Below are positions 1 to 6,871 of a stretch of 8,515 bases of DNA, piece by piece. How positions within the stretch are numbered: position 1 is the first letter of the stretch; the number at the start of each line of letters is the position of its first letter. The stretch spans positions 1 through 8,515 of the forward strand of contig JACQUN010000057.1 of the NCBI GenBank assembly GCA_016210285.1. Reading direction: 5' to 3'. The notes under the pieces were generated by a model. It searched no databases. It was given only the letters and a program-made list of their open reading frames with translations, and had not been told where the DNA came from. The position numbers and the translations under genes are program-made. The stretch comes from Chloroflexota bacterium. GTDB lineage: Bacteria; Chloroflexota; Dehalococcoidia; UBA1127; JACQUN01.

Positions 1-306
1 AGTCGGGCCGCAGGGCCAGGGCCTTCCGGTACGCCCCCTCCGCCTCCTGCGGGCGGCCCGTCTGCCCCAGCAGGACCCCCAGGTTGTTGTGGGCCTCGGG
101 GTAGTCGGGCCGCAGGGCCAGGGCCTTCCGGTACGCCCCCTCCGCCTCCTGCGGGCGGCCCGTCTGCCCCAGCAGGACCCCCAGGTTGTAGTGGACCTCG
201 GGGTAGTCGGGCCGCAGGGCCAGGGCCTTCCGCAACTCCTCCTCCGCCTCCTGCGGGCGGCCCGTGTCCCCCAGGAGGTTCCCCAGGTTGTTGTGGGCCT
301 CGGGGT
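1..306 (-). repeat. Tandem 102-bp DNA repeats encoding TPR units
   Basis: Three consecutive 102-base units start at 1, 103 and 205. Units 1-102 and 103-204 differ at only two bases by eye (around 191 and 197, in the codons giving HNNLG versus HYNLG and EA versus EV). Unit 205-306 differs from them at roughly 10 positions, in two short blocks. Each unit encodes one 34-residue TPR of the type YPEAHNNLGVLLGQTGRPQE followed by AEGAYRKALALRPD. The upstream unit at 307-408 is a clearly diverged TPR. The array continues past the window edge, so the total number is unknown. Near identity at the DNA level, including third codon positions, points to recent duplication or gene conversion. Confidence 0.93.
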
Positions 307-1051
307 CGTCGGGGTCAAGGTCCAGAGCATGTACGTACAAGCGTTCCGCCTCGCTGAGCCGCCCTTTCTCGTGGAGGGTTGTAGCCTCAATAACGTTGTG
401 GATAGCCTCTTCCCTAAGGCGTGACCTTTGGGTGGAAACCTGGGAGCGCAGGGCTTGAAGCTCCCCCTCTAGGCGCTGGACGATTGCTTCCTGGGAGGGG
501 TTCCTCGTGGAGCCGCCCGGAGTAGCGGCACCTGGCCCTATTTTGTATAGCCATTGGGCAAGAAATTGTTTGACCATGTCACACCATGCTGGCACAGTGT
601 TGTATCTCTGGTACAGGAGTTCACGCTTCTGCTCAATATGGTCTTTGAAGTCCAGTACCTTCTTCAGTTGCTCGCCCGGATCTACCAGGAACTGCTGTTC
701 CACATTTCTGAAGAACAGCCATATCTCAGGACGTCCGCTTTGCTTCTTGCTTTGGAGAGCGGTCTCAAACTCCTCCTCGGTGCCGGAGCTGTACTCGTCG
801 GTGGGGAAGCCCCAGCGCCGATAGAACAGGCATATGAAGAGGTCGCTAGTTTCCATCTCGTTGTTGATATGCTGCTGCGGCCTACCGTATCCAGGTGCTA
901 CCTTCTCCCATTCCAGGGGGGTAAGGCTGACGCCCAGATTGCGAGCGACCAGGGTATCTATCTCCCTGACAAGCGCTGGAAAGGCGGCCCGTTCCTCATT
1001 GACATCATTTGGGCCCGCGAAGAAGATACGCAACTCTTTCAACGTGGTCAT
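1..1051 (-). CDS. DUF4062 domain - TPR repeat protein (5' part; 3' end outside window)
   Basis: I read this frame directly from the minus strand: 350 codons are open from ATG (1049-1051) to the left edge, with no stop. Residues about 5-100 match DUF4062: an N-terminal strand RIFFAGPNDVNEER (8-21), then LEWEK (46-50) and GYGRPQQHIN, a SDLFICLFYRRWG strand ending at W80, and SSGTEEEFETAL (to residue 99). A second alpha/beta part follows to about residue 170, then a charged, heptad-like helix (about 188-214). Four 34-residue TPR units then begin at residues 215, 249, 283 and 317 and run out of the window. Family knowledge: DUF4062 has no settled activity but often sits at the N-terminus of multidomain signalling or NTPase proteins, with TPRs serving as the binding or sensing part. 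A soluble sensor or scaffold is inferred. The start is favoured by AAAGGA about 12 bases upstream. The frame stays open upstream to a TGA at 1238-1240, but that stretch shows no family similarity and no convincing start. Confidence 0.85.
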   Translation of the reverse strand, partial: MTTLKELRIFFAGPNDVNEERAAFPALVREIDTLVARNLGVSLTPLEWEKVAPGYGRPQQHINNEMETSDLFICLFYRRWGFPTDEYSSGTEEEFETALQSKKQSGRPEIWLFFRNVEQQFLVDPGEQLKKVLDFKDHIEQKRELLYQRYNTVPAWCDMVKQFLAQWLYKIGPGAATPGGSTRNPSQEAIVQRLEGELQALRSQVSTQRSRLREEAIHNVIEATTLHEKGRLSEAERLYVHALDLDPDDPEAHNNLGNLLGDTGRPQEAEEELRKALALRPDYPEVHYNLGVLLGQTGRPQEAEGAYRKALALRPDYPEAHNNLGVLLGQTGRPQEAEGAYRKALALRPD

Positions 1052-1148
1052 CGGAGTAAGCGGTCCTTTCTCAGAAGGCGATGTTTTGCCGAACCAGTCT
1101 GCTACTCGGGCCTGACCATCACTTTTCCTGCCGGCGACAGTCGCAAGT

Positions 1149-1154
1149 ATTCTA
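1149..1154 (-). promoter_or_regulatory. Possible -10 element for the DUF4062-TPR gene
   Basis: On the minus strand this hexamer reads TAGAAT, one base away from TATAAT. It lies about 98 bases upstream of the ATG of the DUF4062 gene. I see only a poor -35 candidate at the right distance (TTCAAC or GTTCAA, with 16-17 bases spacing). It is one weak match in a relatively AT-rich stretch, so this is a suggestion rather than a call. Confidence 0.25.
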
Positions 1155-1222
1155 CAGCAGTCGAAAGGACGTTGAACAGCCTCTGATTTCTGATCAGGGT
1201 GCTGCTCCCCAGACGGGTTTTC

Positions 1223-1231
1223 TGCTAAAAT
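1223..1231 (+). promoter_or_regulatory. Extended -10 promoter element upstream of moxR
   Basis: TGCTAAAAT combines the TG dinucleotide of an extended -10 with TAAAAT, a 5/6 match to TATAAT. It lies about 47 bases before the chosen GTG start and stands out in an otherwise GC-rich region. No good -35 hexamer is visible 16-18 bases upstream, which is tolerated in extended -10 promoters. It would drive the moxR / DUF58 / transglutaminase genes, with transcription starting near 1238. Confidence 0.45.
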
Positions 1232-1236
1232 AGAAT

Positions 1237-1251
1237 TTCAAGTTTCTTGAA
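1237..1251. promoter_or_regulatory. 15-bp inverted repeat, candidate operator
   Basis: TTCAAG-TTT-CTTGAA is a perfect 6-bp inverted repeat with a 3-base spacer. It starts six bases after the proposed -10 (1226-1231), so it would cover the transcription start. This placement is typical of a repressor operator. The arms are short, so chance is possible, and no regulator gene in the window can be tied to it. Confidence 0.35.
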
Positions 1252-1277
1252 GTCGGGTTGGCGTGAGGAGGGCCACG

Positions 1278-2249
1278 GTGGAGATTGGCGGGACAGCCCT
1301 GGAGACCTGTAGCAAGCTGCTGGGCAATGTCAAGCGGGTGATTATCGGCAAGGACGGGGCCCTGGATCTCGGGGTTGTGGCCCTGCTGAGCGGGGGGCAT
1401 GCCCTCGTGGAGGACGTGCCGGGTGTGGGCAAGACGATGCTGGCCAAGAGCATCGCCCGTTCCACCGGGTGCACCTTCAAGCGCATTCAGTTCACGCCGG
1501 ACCTGCTGCCCAGCGATATCACCGGCGTCTCGGTGTACAACCAGAAGAGCGGAGCCTTCGAGTTCCGCCCCGGCCCAGTGATGGCCCAGATCGTGCTGGC
1601 CGACGAGATCAACCGCGCCACCCCCAAGACCCAGTCGGCCCTGCTGGAGGCGATGGAGGAGCGCCAGACAACGGTGGATGGGGTGACTCACCCCATGCCA
1701 CACCCCTTCATGGTGATGGCCACCGAGAACCCCATCGAGTACGAGGGGACCTTCCCACTACCGGAGGCGCAGCTCGACCGGTTCCTCCTGCGCATCACCC
1801 TGGGCTACCCGAGCTTTGAGGACGAGATCGCAATTATTGACGGACAGCAACTTCGGCATCCCATCGAGACCCTGGGGCCTGTGACCGACGCCGAGGAGAT
1901 CTCCCGGGTCCAGGAGGCGGTCCGACACATCTACGTGGACAACCTCATCAAGCAGTACATCGTCTCCCTGGTCGGGGCAACCCGGCGGCACAGCGACGTC
2001 AGCCTGGGGGCTTCACCTCGCGCCTCCCTGGCGCTCTTCCGCACGTCGCAGGCGCTCGCTTTGCTACGAGGCAGAGACTACGTCCTCCCCGATGATGCGA
2101 AGGAGCTGGCAGGACCGGTGCTGGCCCACCGGGTTATTGTTGCACCCCAGGCTCGGATGCGTGGGGTGGACGGGCGCAAAGTGGTGGAGGCGGTGCTCCA
2201 GGAGGTGCCAGTGCCTGGGGCGCGGGCTCGGGGCTGGCTCGCCCGCTAG
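1278..2249 (+). CDS. moxR: MoxR-family AAA+ ATPase
   Basis: A 323-residue cytoplasmic AAA+ ATPase of the MoxR family (AAA_3 core plus AAA lid). Visible motifs, numbered from GTG 1278, are: Walker A DVPGVGKT (46-53), Walker B VLADEIN (about 106-112) followed by [16 protein letters not shown], sensor 1 around ATENP (148-152), the arginine-finger region LDRF (166-169), and sensor 2 GASPRAS (244-250). All key residues are present and the length is normal. The start at 1278 is chosen because AGGAGG (1266-1271) sits six bases upstream; the earlier in-frame GTG at 1263 would add five residues and would precede that site. Known context: MoxR ATPases next to DUF58 and transglutaminase genes are thought to act as chaperones or remodellers for these envelope proteins. 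The partners follow at 2474 and 3709. An extended -10 lies upstream. The substrate is not evident from the sequence. Confidence 0.95.
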   Translation: MEIGGTALETCSKLLGNVKRVIIGKDGALDLGVVALLSGGHALVEDVPGVGKTMLAKSIARSTGCTFKRIQFTPDLLPSDITGVSVYNQKSGAFEFRPGPVMAQIVLADEINRATPKTQSALLEAMEERQTTVDGVTHPMPHPFMVMATENPIEYEGTFPLPEAQLDRFLLRITLGYPSFEDEIAIIDGQQLRHPIETLGPVTDAEEISRVQEAVRHIYVDNLIKQYIVSLVGATRRHSDVSLGASPRASLALFRTSQALALLRGRDYVLPDDAKELAGPVLAHRVIVAPQARMRGVDGRKVVEAVLQEVPVPGARARGWLAR

Positions 2250-2473
2250 CCGGTACAGGAGGAGGGCGGTGGAGTGGCAGTTCAGCATGCGTCATCCCCC
2301 CTTCAACCTCCCCCAGGTCCTGTCCCCTCCTCCTGCCGGAAGGCGCTCGCGTGGATGCCGCAGCCCAGAGACGCGGTGTGGCGGCGGACCGCGGAGCAGG
2401 CTCTTGAAACGCTCCAACGGGCGCCCCTATCATGGGGTCCCGTAAGGGTAACGGAGATGGATACGGGGTCGGC
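2250..2473. other. 224-base spacer between moxR and the DUF58 gene
   Basis: No credible gene is seen here. Two modest inverted repeats are visible: CGCGGT (2372-2377) with ACCGCG (2388-2393), and CCCC-TATCAT-GGGG near 2425-2438, which can extend to about eight pairs with a bulge and one G-U pair. Neither is followed by a T-run. A six-codon frame at 2457-2477 (ATG to TGA) overlaps the DUF58 ATG as ATGA. I find no clear promoter hexamers. The spacer may carry a 5' untranslated structure or an internal promoter, but nothing decisive can be read. Confidence 0.5.
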
Positions 2474-3712
2474 ATGAAGCGCTCCTATGCGGTGCTGCTG
2501 CTCCTGGCGGTCACCCTGGTCTTTGGGCTGGCCACGGGCTTCAGCCTCTTCTATCGCCTTGTCTATGTCCTGGCGTTGGCCGTGGCGGGAACCTATCTGT
2601 GGACCAGTCTCAACCTCCTCTGGCTGACCGTTGAGGTCCAGCGCCGCTCCACCCGGGCTCAGGTGGGAGACACCATCGAGGAGCGCATCACCATCCACAA
2701 CACCGGGCTTCTGCCCAAGGGCTGGCTGGAGGTGCAGGACCTCACCGACATGGCGGGCTACAGCACTGGAATGGTGGTGACCCTCCCCAGCCACGGCTTC
2801 CGCTCGTGGAAGGCCAGCTCCGTGGCCCGCAGGCGGGGCCGCTACACCCTGGGGCCGGTGCGGGTTGCAGCCGGAGACCCCTTTGGCCTGTTCCGCAAGG
2901 AGCGTCGCTTCCTGGGGAGCCAGGAGCTGATAGTCTACCCCGCTACGGCGCCGCTCCCCTACTTCCGCGTGCTGGCTGCGGACACCCCCGGGGAGGGGCC
3001 GCCGCGCCAGCGTGTCCAGCATATCACCCCACACGCCTCCAGTGTCCGGCAGTACCAGGCGGGCGACAGCCTGAACCGCATCCACTGGCCTACGACGGCG
3101 CGCTTGGGGCAGTTGATGGTGAAGGAGTTCGACCTGGGTCTGGGCAGCGACCTCTGGGTCCTGGTTGACCTTCAGCGACAGGCCCAGGCAGGGGCCGGAG
3201 AGGCAACCACCGATGAGGTAATGGTCACCATCGCGGCCTCCATCACCCACAAGTATCTGGAGGCGGAGATGCCGGTGGGTCTGGTGGCCCAGGGCGACCG
3301 CCGCTATTTCCTCCCTGCCGCCCGCGGGACGGGCCAGCTCCTGCAAGCCCTGGAGAACCTGGCCCTGATGCGCGCTGAAGGGACGATGCCCCTGGGGGAA
3401 GTCATCGCCAGTGAAGGAGGGCGCTTCAACCGGTTCACCACCCTGGTGGTCATCACCCCCTCTCTGGACCTCGACTGGGTGGGAGGGGTGGAGTCACTCG
3501 CAAAGCGCCGGGTCAGGGTGATTGCGATTCTGGTGGACCCCACCTCCTTCGACCGTAGTGGGAGTGCTACCCGGGTCCTGGAGCGCCTGGCCGAGGGAGG
3601 CGTTACGACCTACCTTGTGCGACAGGGTGACGTCCTGGCCCAGGTCCTGGCGCACCCCTACGGCCTCAGCCCCCATCTGGCGGCAGCGGGGCGGCGGGAG
3701 GGGGTTCTGTGA
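2474..3712 (+). CDS. DUF58 domain membrane-anchored protein
   Basis: A 412-residue protein of the DUF58 family. The N-terminus has two hydrophobic segments (about residues 5-24 and 28-50). An extracellular-type beta region follows, with GRYTLGPVRVAAGDPFGLF at 122-140. The family signature RQYQAGDSLNRIHW, then PTTARLGQLMVKEFD, spans 192-220 (canonical form: REYxxGDxxRxIxWxxTAR, then VREFE). After it comes a vWA-like alpha/beta part beginning VLVDLQ (229-234). The metal-site pattern DxSxS of classical vWA domains is absent (DLQRQ instead), so metal binding is doubtful. Start choice: ATG 2474 puts the first membrane helix immediately at the N-terminus, with a weak GGGGT four bases before it; ATG 2432 would add 14 glycine-rich residues and has no ribosome site. 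The stop overlaps the next gene as GTGA, implying translational coupling. Its role is unknown; it is usually encoded with MoxR ATPases and transglutaminase-like proteins, as here. Confidence 0.92.
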   Translation: MKRSYAVLLLLAVTLVFGLATGFSLFYRLVYVLALAVAGTYLWTSLNLLWLTVEVQRRSTRAQVGDTIEERITIHNTGLLPKGWLEVQDLTDMAGYSTGMVVTLPSHGFRSWKASSVARRRGRYTLGPVRVAAGDPFGLFRKERRFLGSQELIVYPATAPLPYFRVLAADTPGEGPPRQRVQHITPHASSVRQYQAGDSLNRIHWPTTARLGQLMVKEFDLGLGSDLWVLVDLQRQAQAGAGEATTDEVMVTIAASITHKYLEAEMPVGLVAQGDRRYFLPAARGTGQLLQALENLALMRAEGTMPLGEVIASEGGRFNRFTTLVVITPSLDLDWVGGVESLAKRRVRVIAILVDPTSFDRSGSATRVLERLAEGGVTTYLVRQGDVLAQVLAHPYGLSPHLAAAGRREGVL

Positions 3713-6258
3713 CCACTCCCTCCCTCTCCAGTGTGCTGCAACCGGCGCCGGAGGGTATGCTCCTGCGGCCCTGGTACCAGCGGGTGGGGCAACGCCTCTC
3801 CCCCAGCGAGGGGTGGCTGACCTTCCTGCTCCTGGTCTTCTCCCTCCTTTCCGTTGTCTGGACCATCAATCTGGCGAACTGGGTGAGGACTCCTCCCCTT
3901 GCAGCCACCATTGTCTGGGCAGCGTTGACCGCCCTCGTCCTCGCCAAGGTGCGGGCGCCAGCCGTTCTCCTGCATGCCGCGGCCCTGGTGGTGGGGACGC
4001 TCGTCGTCTACTGGCAGACAGCCACCCTTGCAGAGCACCAGGGGTGGACAGGGAGGTTCCTGGAGCTGAACCATCGGCTGGTGGTCTGGTGGCAGGCCGC
4101 AACGGGAGGCGGCATCAGCACCGACACCATCCCCTTCGCCCTCATACTGGCGGGCCTGACCTGGATCATCGGGTTCGCCTGCGCCTGGTCCGTCTTTCGT
4201 ATGCGCAACATCTGGGGGGCGGTGCTGCCCAGCGGCATAGGGATCCTGACCAACCTGAGCTACCTGCCAGATCGCTACCACGGGTACTTCTTCCTGTATC
4301 TCCTCCTGGCCATGTTGCTCGTGGTGCGCGTCCACAGCTTGCAGCGGAGCCACCAGTGGGACCGCACCGGCGTCCGGTATCCCTGGTCCGTGGGATGGCT
4401 GGCCCTCAACGAGGCGTTCTGGTTCAGCCTGATTGTTTTCCTCATAGCGTTTCTGGTCCCCATGAAAGCGGTCCTGTCACCCCAGCTCCGGGATGTCTGG
4501 GATCAGGTCCGCTGGCCGGCGGACCGCATGGAGCACGAGTTCAACCGCCTGTTTTCTGCCCTGCCAGCCCGCAAGGCCCTTCCGTTCCGGGCCTTCGGCG
4601 CGACCCTGCCATTCCAGGGTCCCATCACCCTGAGCCCCGACCCCGTCTTCTATGTCCACTCCCCCGCCCCTGCGTACTGGCGAGCCCGGGTGTACTCCTA
4701 CTACACCGCGCAGGGATGGATTGCGGAGCCCACCGAGGCACGCCCCCTCACCTGGACTCCGCCTGATGGCTCCCCCCAGGAGCTCCAAGCGCGGCAGCAG
4801 CTTCGCTACTCCGTCACCCTCGCCTTCGCTACGGGCAGCCTCCCGGTAGCAAACCAGCCTCAAGACATCAGTATCCCGGCTCTGCAGGAGGTGCTGCCTC
4901 CCAAGGGTGCTGCTCTCATTCTGGCCGCCGAGGGCCCGCCATCGGACCTCTCCCCCGACCTTCAGAAGGCATGGGCCCTCCTGCGACTCCCACCTGGCGC
5001 CACAAGAACCACCGAGGAGTGGGCAGCTCTCCTCCGGGAGGCCCTCCCTCAGGATGTCACGGTCAGCAGGGTGTGGCGAAGCCTGGAGGGTGGCAGGGTG
5101 ACGGCGAGCCAGGTGGCTGCGGGAAATGCCTACAACGCCTCCCTGAGAAACGCCCTTGCCAGCGGCGGAGCTCTGTACGCCCTGGAGGTGACGCGGAAGC
5201 AGCCCATCCCGCCAGACGTGGTGGCGGTGAACGCCAGGGGGAAGCTCGGTGTGGGCAGCCGATACGAGGTGGGGTCTTCGGTCTCCATCGCCACCGAGGA
5301 GGAGCTGCGTAGCGCAGACACGCTCTACCCCGGGTGGGTGACCGACCGCTACCTTCAGCTTCCAAGCACGACCCCGCCGCGCGTGCTTGGACTGGCGAAC
5401 CGCCTGACCCGGGACGCCCCCACTCCCTACGACAAGGCTTTCGCCATCCAGAGCTATCTGCGGACCCTGGGCTACAATACCAACATTCCGGCGCCGCCCT
5501 ACGACGCCGACGGCGTGAGCTACTTCCTCTTCACCCTCAGGCAGGGCTATAGCGACTATTTCGCTTCCGCCATGGCGGTTCTCCTTCGGGCTGCCGGAGT
5601 CCCCTCCCGAATGGTAGCGGGCTACGCCCCAGGCGAATGGGACCAACAAGCAGACGCCTATGTCGTTCGGGACCTCGACAGCCACGGGTGGGTGGAAGCC
5701 TACTTCCCGGGCTATGGCTGGGTGGAGTTCGAACCGACCCCGGGTCGAACTGCTCCGTCACGGGCCGCCCTCTCCCCCGAGAACGCCGCCGGCGGGAGCT
5801 CAGGAGCACAGAACGAACCTGAGATTCTCGATGAGTTCCCTCTCGACCCCTTTGGAGTGGGCGTGGCACCCAGGGCAAGGAAAGACACCTTCGGCTGGGC
5901 GTGGGGCATCGGTGGCCTCGCTGCGGCAGCCGTTCTCCTCGGAGGGGCGGCCTGTCTCTGGTATTTGTACCGCCGCCTCTTTGTGGAGCTCCCCGCCCCG
6001 GAGCTGGCCTATGAGCAGTTGCGGCGCATGGGGTCCTTCAGCGGTTTGCCGGGCGCTGCACACCTGACCCCCTCAGAGTATGTGCAGGCCCTGGCAGGGC
6101 AACTGCCGGGTGCGAAGGGAGACCTGACCATCATCGGTGATGCCTACAGCCGCCGGCGCTACGGCCAGAAGGGGCTCTCCCCCGAGGAGCGCCTGCGAGT
6201 GCTGGAGGCGTGGCACCGGGTCCGGAAGCGGCTCGTCCGCCGGCTGCTGCGACGGTAG
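3709..6258 (+). CDS. TgpA-type membrane protein with transglutaminase-like domain (DUF3488 / TGc / DUF4129-like)
   Basis: An 849-residue membrane protein. About seven hydrophobic segments lie in residues 35-251 (DUF3488-like part). A long presumably external region (about 252-728) holds the transglutaminase-like core at about 555-680. A final membrane helix (about 730-754) leads to a basic, DUF4129-like tail containing LTPSEYVQAL. The core has the usual landmarks DYFASAMAVLLRAAGVPSR and MVAGYAPGE, then DSHGWVEAYFPGYGWVEFEP. The expected catalytic Cys before DYFASA is Ser615 (AGC, 5551-5553). His659 is present, and the acidic position is Glu675 rather than Asp. The triad therefore reads Ser-His-Glu, and thiol chemistry is unlikely unless Ser substitutes. 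The GTG start overlaps the DUF58 stop (GTGA), with a G-rich ribosome site at 3695-3703. Family members are linked to peptidoglycan or envelope metabolism; the substrate is unknown. The protein is longer than the roughly 650-750 residues common for TgpA-like proteins. Confidence 0.9.
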   Translation: MTTPSLSSVLQPAPEGMLLRPWYQRVGQRLSPSEGWLTFLLLVFSLLSVVWTINLANWVRTPPLAATIVWAALTALVLAKVRAPAVLLHAAALVVGTLVVYWQTATLAEHQGWTGRFLELNHRLVVWWQAATGGGISTDTIPFALILAGLTWIIGFACAWSVFRMRNIWGAVLPSGIGILTNLSYLPDRYHGYFFLYLLLAMLLVVRVHSLQRSHQWDRTGVRYPWSVGWLALNEAFWFSLIVFLIAFLVPMKAVLSPQLRDVWDQVRWPADRMEHEFNRLFSALPARKALPFRAFGATLPFQGPITLSPDPVFYVHSPAPAYWRARVYSYYTAQGWIAEPTEARPLTWTPPDGSPQELQARQQLRYSVTLAFATGSLPVANQPQDISIPALQEVLPPKGAALILAAEGPPSDLSPDLQKAWALLRLPPGATRTTEEWAALLREALPQDVTVSRVWRSLEGGRVTASQVAAGNAYNASLRNALASGGALYALEVTRKQPIPPDVVAVNARGKLGVGSRYEVGSSVSIATEEELRSADTLYPGWVTDRYLQLPSTTPPRVLGLANRLTRDAPTPYDKAFAIQSYLRTLGYNTNIPAPPYDADGVSYFLFTLRQGYSDYFASAMAVLLRAAGVPSRMVAGYAPGEWDQQADAYVVRDLDSHGWVEAYFPGYGWVEFEPTPGRTAPSRAALSPENAAGGSSGAQNEPEILDEFPLDPFGVGVAPRARKDTFGWAWGIGGLAAAAVLLGGAACLWYLYRRLFVELPAPELAYEQLRRMGSFSGLPGAAHLTPSEYVQALAGQLPGAKGDLTIIGDAYSRRRYGQKGLSPEERLRVLEAWHRVRKRLVRRLLRR

Positions 6259-6290
6259 CATCCCCCAGGTCGGACTGAGAAGGAGGCGCC

Positions 6291-6824
6291 ATGTCCCGCC
6301 TCTGGTACGACGTCTTCCCCACGCGCCTGGGCTGGGTGGCGGCCCTCGCCTCGGAGCGTGGGCTTCGGGCAACCTCCCTCCCCAGCCCCACGCCAGAGCG
6401 GGCCCTGGAGCGGCTGGGGCCAGAGCTCCACATGGCTGCACACTCGCCAGGCGACTTCACCGCCCTTCGGAAAGCGTTAGAAGCCTACTTCGACGGCGAG
6501 CCACTGCGAGTTGACACCCCCCTCGATATGGAGGGTGTGAGCCCCTTCTTCCACAAGGCGTGGGAGACGTGCCGCAGCATCCCCGCGGGGCAGACCAGGA
6601 GCTACGCCTGGCTGGCGAGGAGTGCCGGGAGGCCAGGGGCAGCCAGGGCCGCAGGGCAGGCCATGGCCCGCAACCGCTTCCCCTTGCTGGTGCCCTGCCA
6701 CCGTGTGGTTGGCAGCGACGGCACCCTCCACGGCTTCGGCGGCGGCCTGGAAATGAAGGCGGCGCTCCTCCAGCTAGAGGAAGGGCATCGAAAGGCGAGA
6801 GTGCCTCTGGGCGCAGCGCGGTAG
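6291..6824 (+). CDS. ogt: Methylated-DNA--protein-cysteine S-methyltransferase (Ogt/MGMT family)
   Basis: A 177-residue suicide DNA-repair protein that moves the alkyl group from O6-alkylguanine (and O4-alkylthymine) to its own cysteine. The C-terminal half carries the complete family signature: IPAGQTRSYAWLA (98-109, with Tyr105), the recognition-helix arginine in ARAAGQAMARN (Arg119, Asn128), and the acceptor motif PCHRV (135-139, acceptor Cys136). GTLHGFGGGLEMKAALLQLE follows. The N-terminal half (1-80) is a diverged MGMT N-domain, and the length is normal for a stand-alone enzyme. A strong ribosome site AGGAGG (6281-6286) lies four bases before the ATG. The gene begins 32 bases after the transglutaminase gene with no terminator between, so it is probably transcribed with the moxR module; no functional link is evident. 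No Ada-type regulatory domain is present. Confidence 0.95.
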   Translation: MSRLWYDVFPTRLGWVAALASERGLRATSLPSPTPERALERLGPELHMAAHSPGDFTALRKALEAYFDGEPLRVDTPLDMEGVSPFFHKAWETCRSIPAGQTRSYAWLARSAGRPGAARAAGQAMARNRFPLLVPCHRVVGSDGTLHGFGGGLEMKAALLQLEEGHRKARVPLGAAR

Positions 6825-6848
6825 CTGGTCCCCTTGGAACGCTGGGGA

Positions 6849-6869
6849 GGAAGAGGCGGCTCCTCTTCC
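6849..6869. terminator. Hairpin between convergent genes (possible bidirectional terminator)
   Basis: GGAAGAGG-CGGCT-CCTCTTCC is a perfect 8-bp stem with a 5-base loop. It lies 25 bases after the ogt stop and about the same distance beyond the end of the oppositely oriented HEAT gene. There is no T-run on either side, so intrinsic termination is plausible but not textbook; position is the main argument. Confidence 0.5.
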
Positions 6870-6871
6870 CG

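Noticed and set aside
89..424. Plus-strand 111-codon frame with internal repeats
   Set aside because: Its repeated segments simply mirror the TPR-coding repeats on the minus strand.
554..1186. Plus-strand 210-codon open frame
   Set aside because: It is antisense to the DUF4062 gene, whose minus-strand translation has clear family motifs; the plus-strand product resembles nothing.
1263..1277. Longer MoxR start at GTG 1263
   Set aside because: The strong AGGAGG at 1266-1271 lies inside this extension and is correctly spaced for GTG 1278.
2432..2473. Longer DUF58 start at ATG 2432
   Set aside because: There is no ribosome site before it and it adds a glycine-rich stretch ahead of a membrane helix; ATG 2474 fits better, though not proven.
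2303..3346. Minus-strand 347-codon open frame
   Set aside because: Antisense shadow of the DUF58 gene in GC-rich DNA, His/Gln/Gly-rich without any domain pattern.
3522..4766. Plus-strand 414-codon frame spanning the DUF58/transglutaminase junction
   Set aside because: It overlaps two well-supported genes in another frame and gives a Pro/Arg/Gly-rich product typical of frame shadows.
4477..5685. Minus-strand 402-codon open frame
   Set aside because: Antisense to the transglutaminase-like gene; long only because stops are rare at this base composition.
1278..6258. moxR / DUF58 / transglutaminase cluster as a novel defence system
   Set aside because: This gene set is a widespread, already recognised neighbourhood tied to envelope functions; nothing here points to phage defence.
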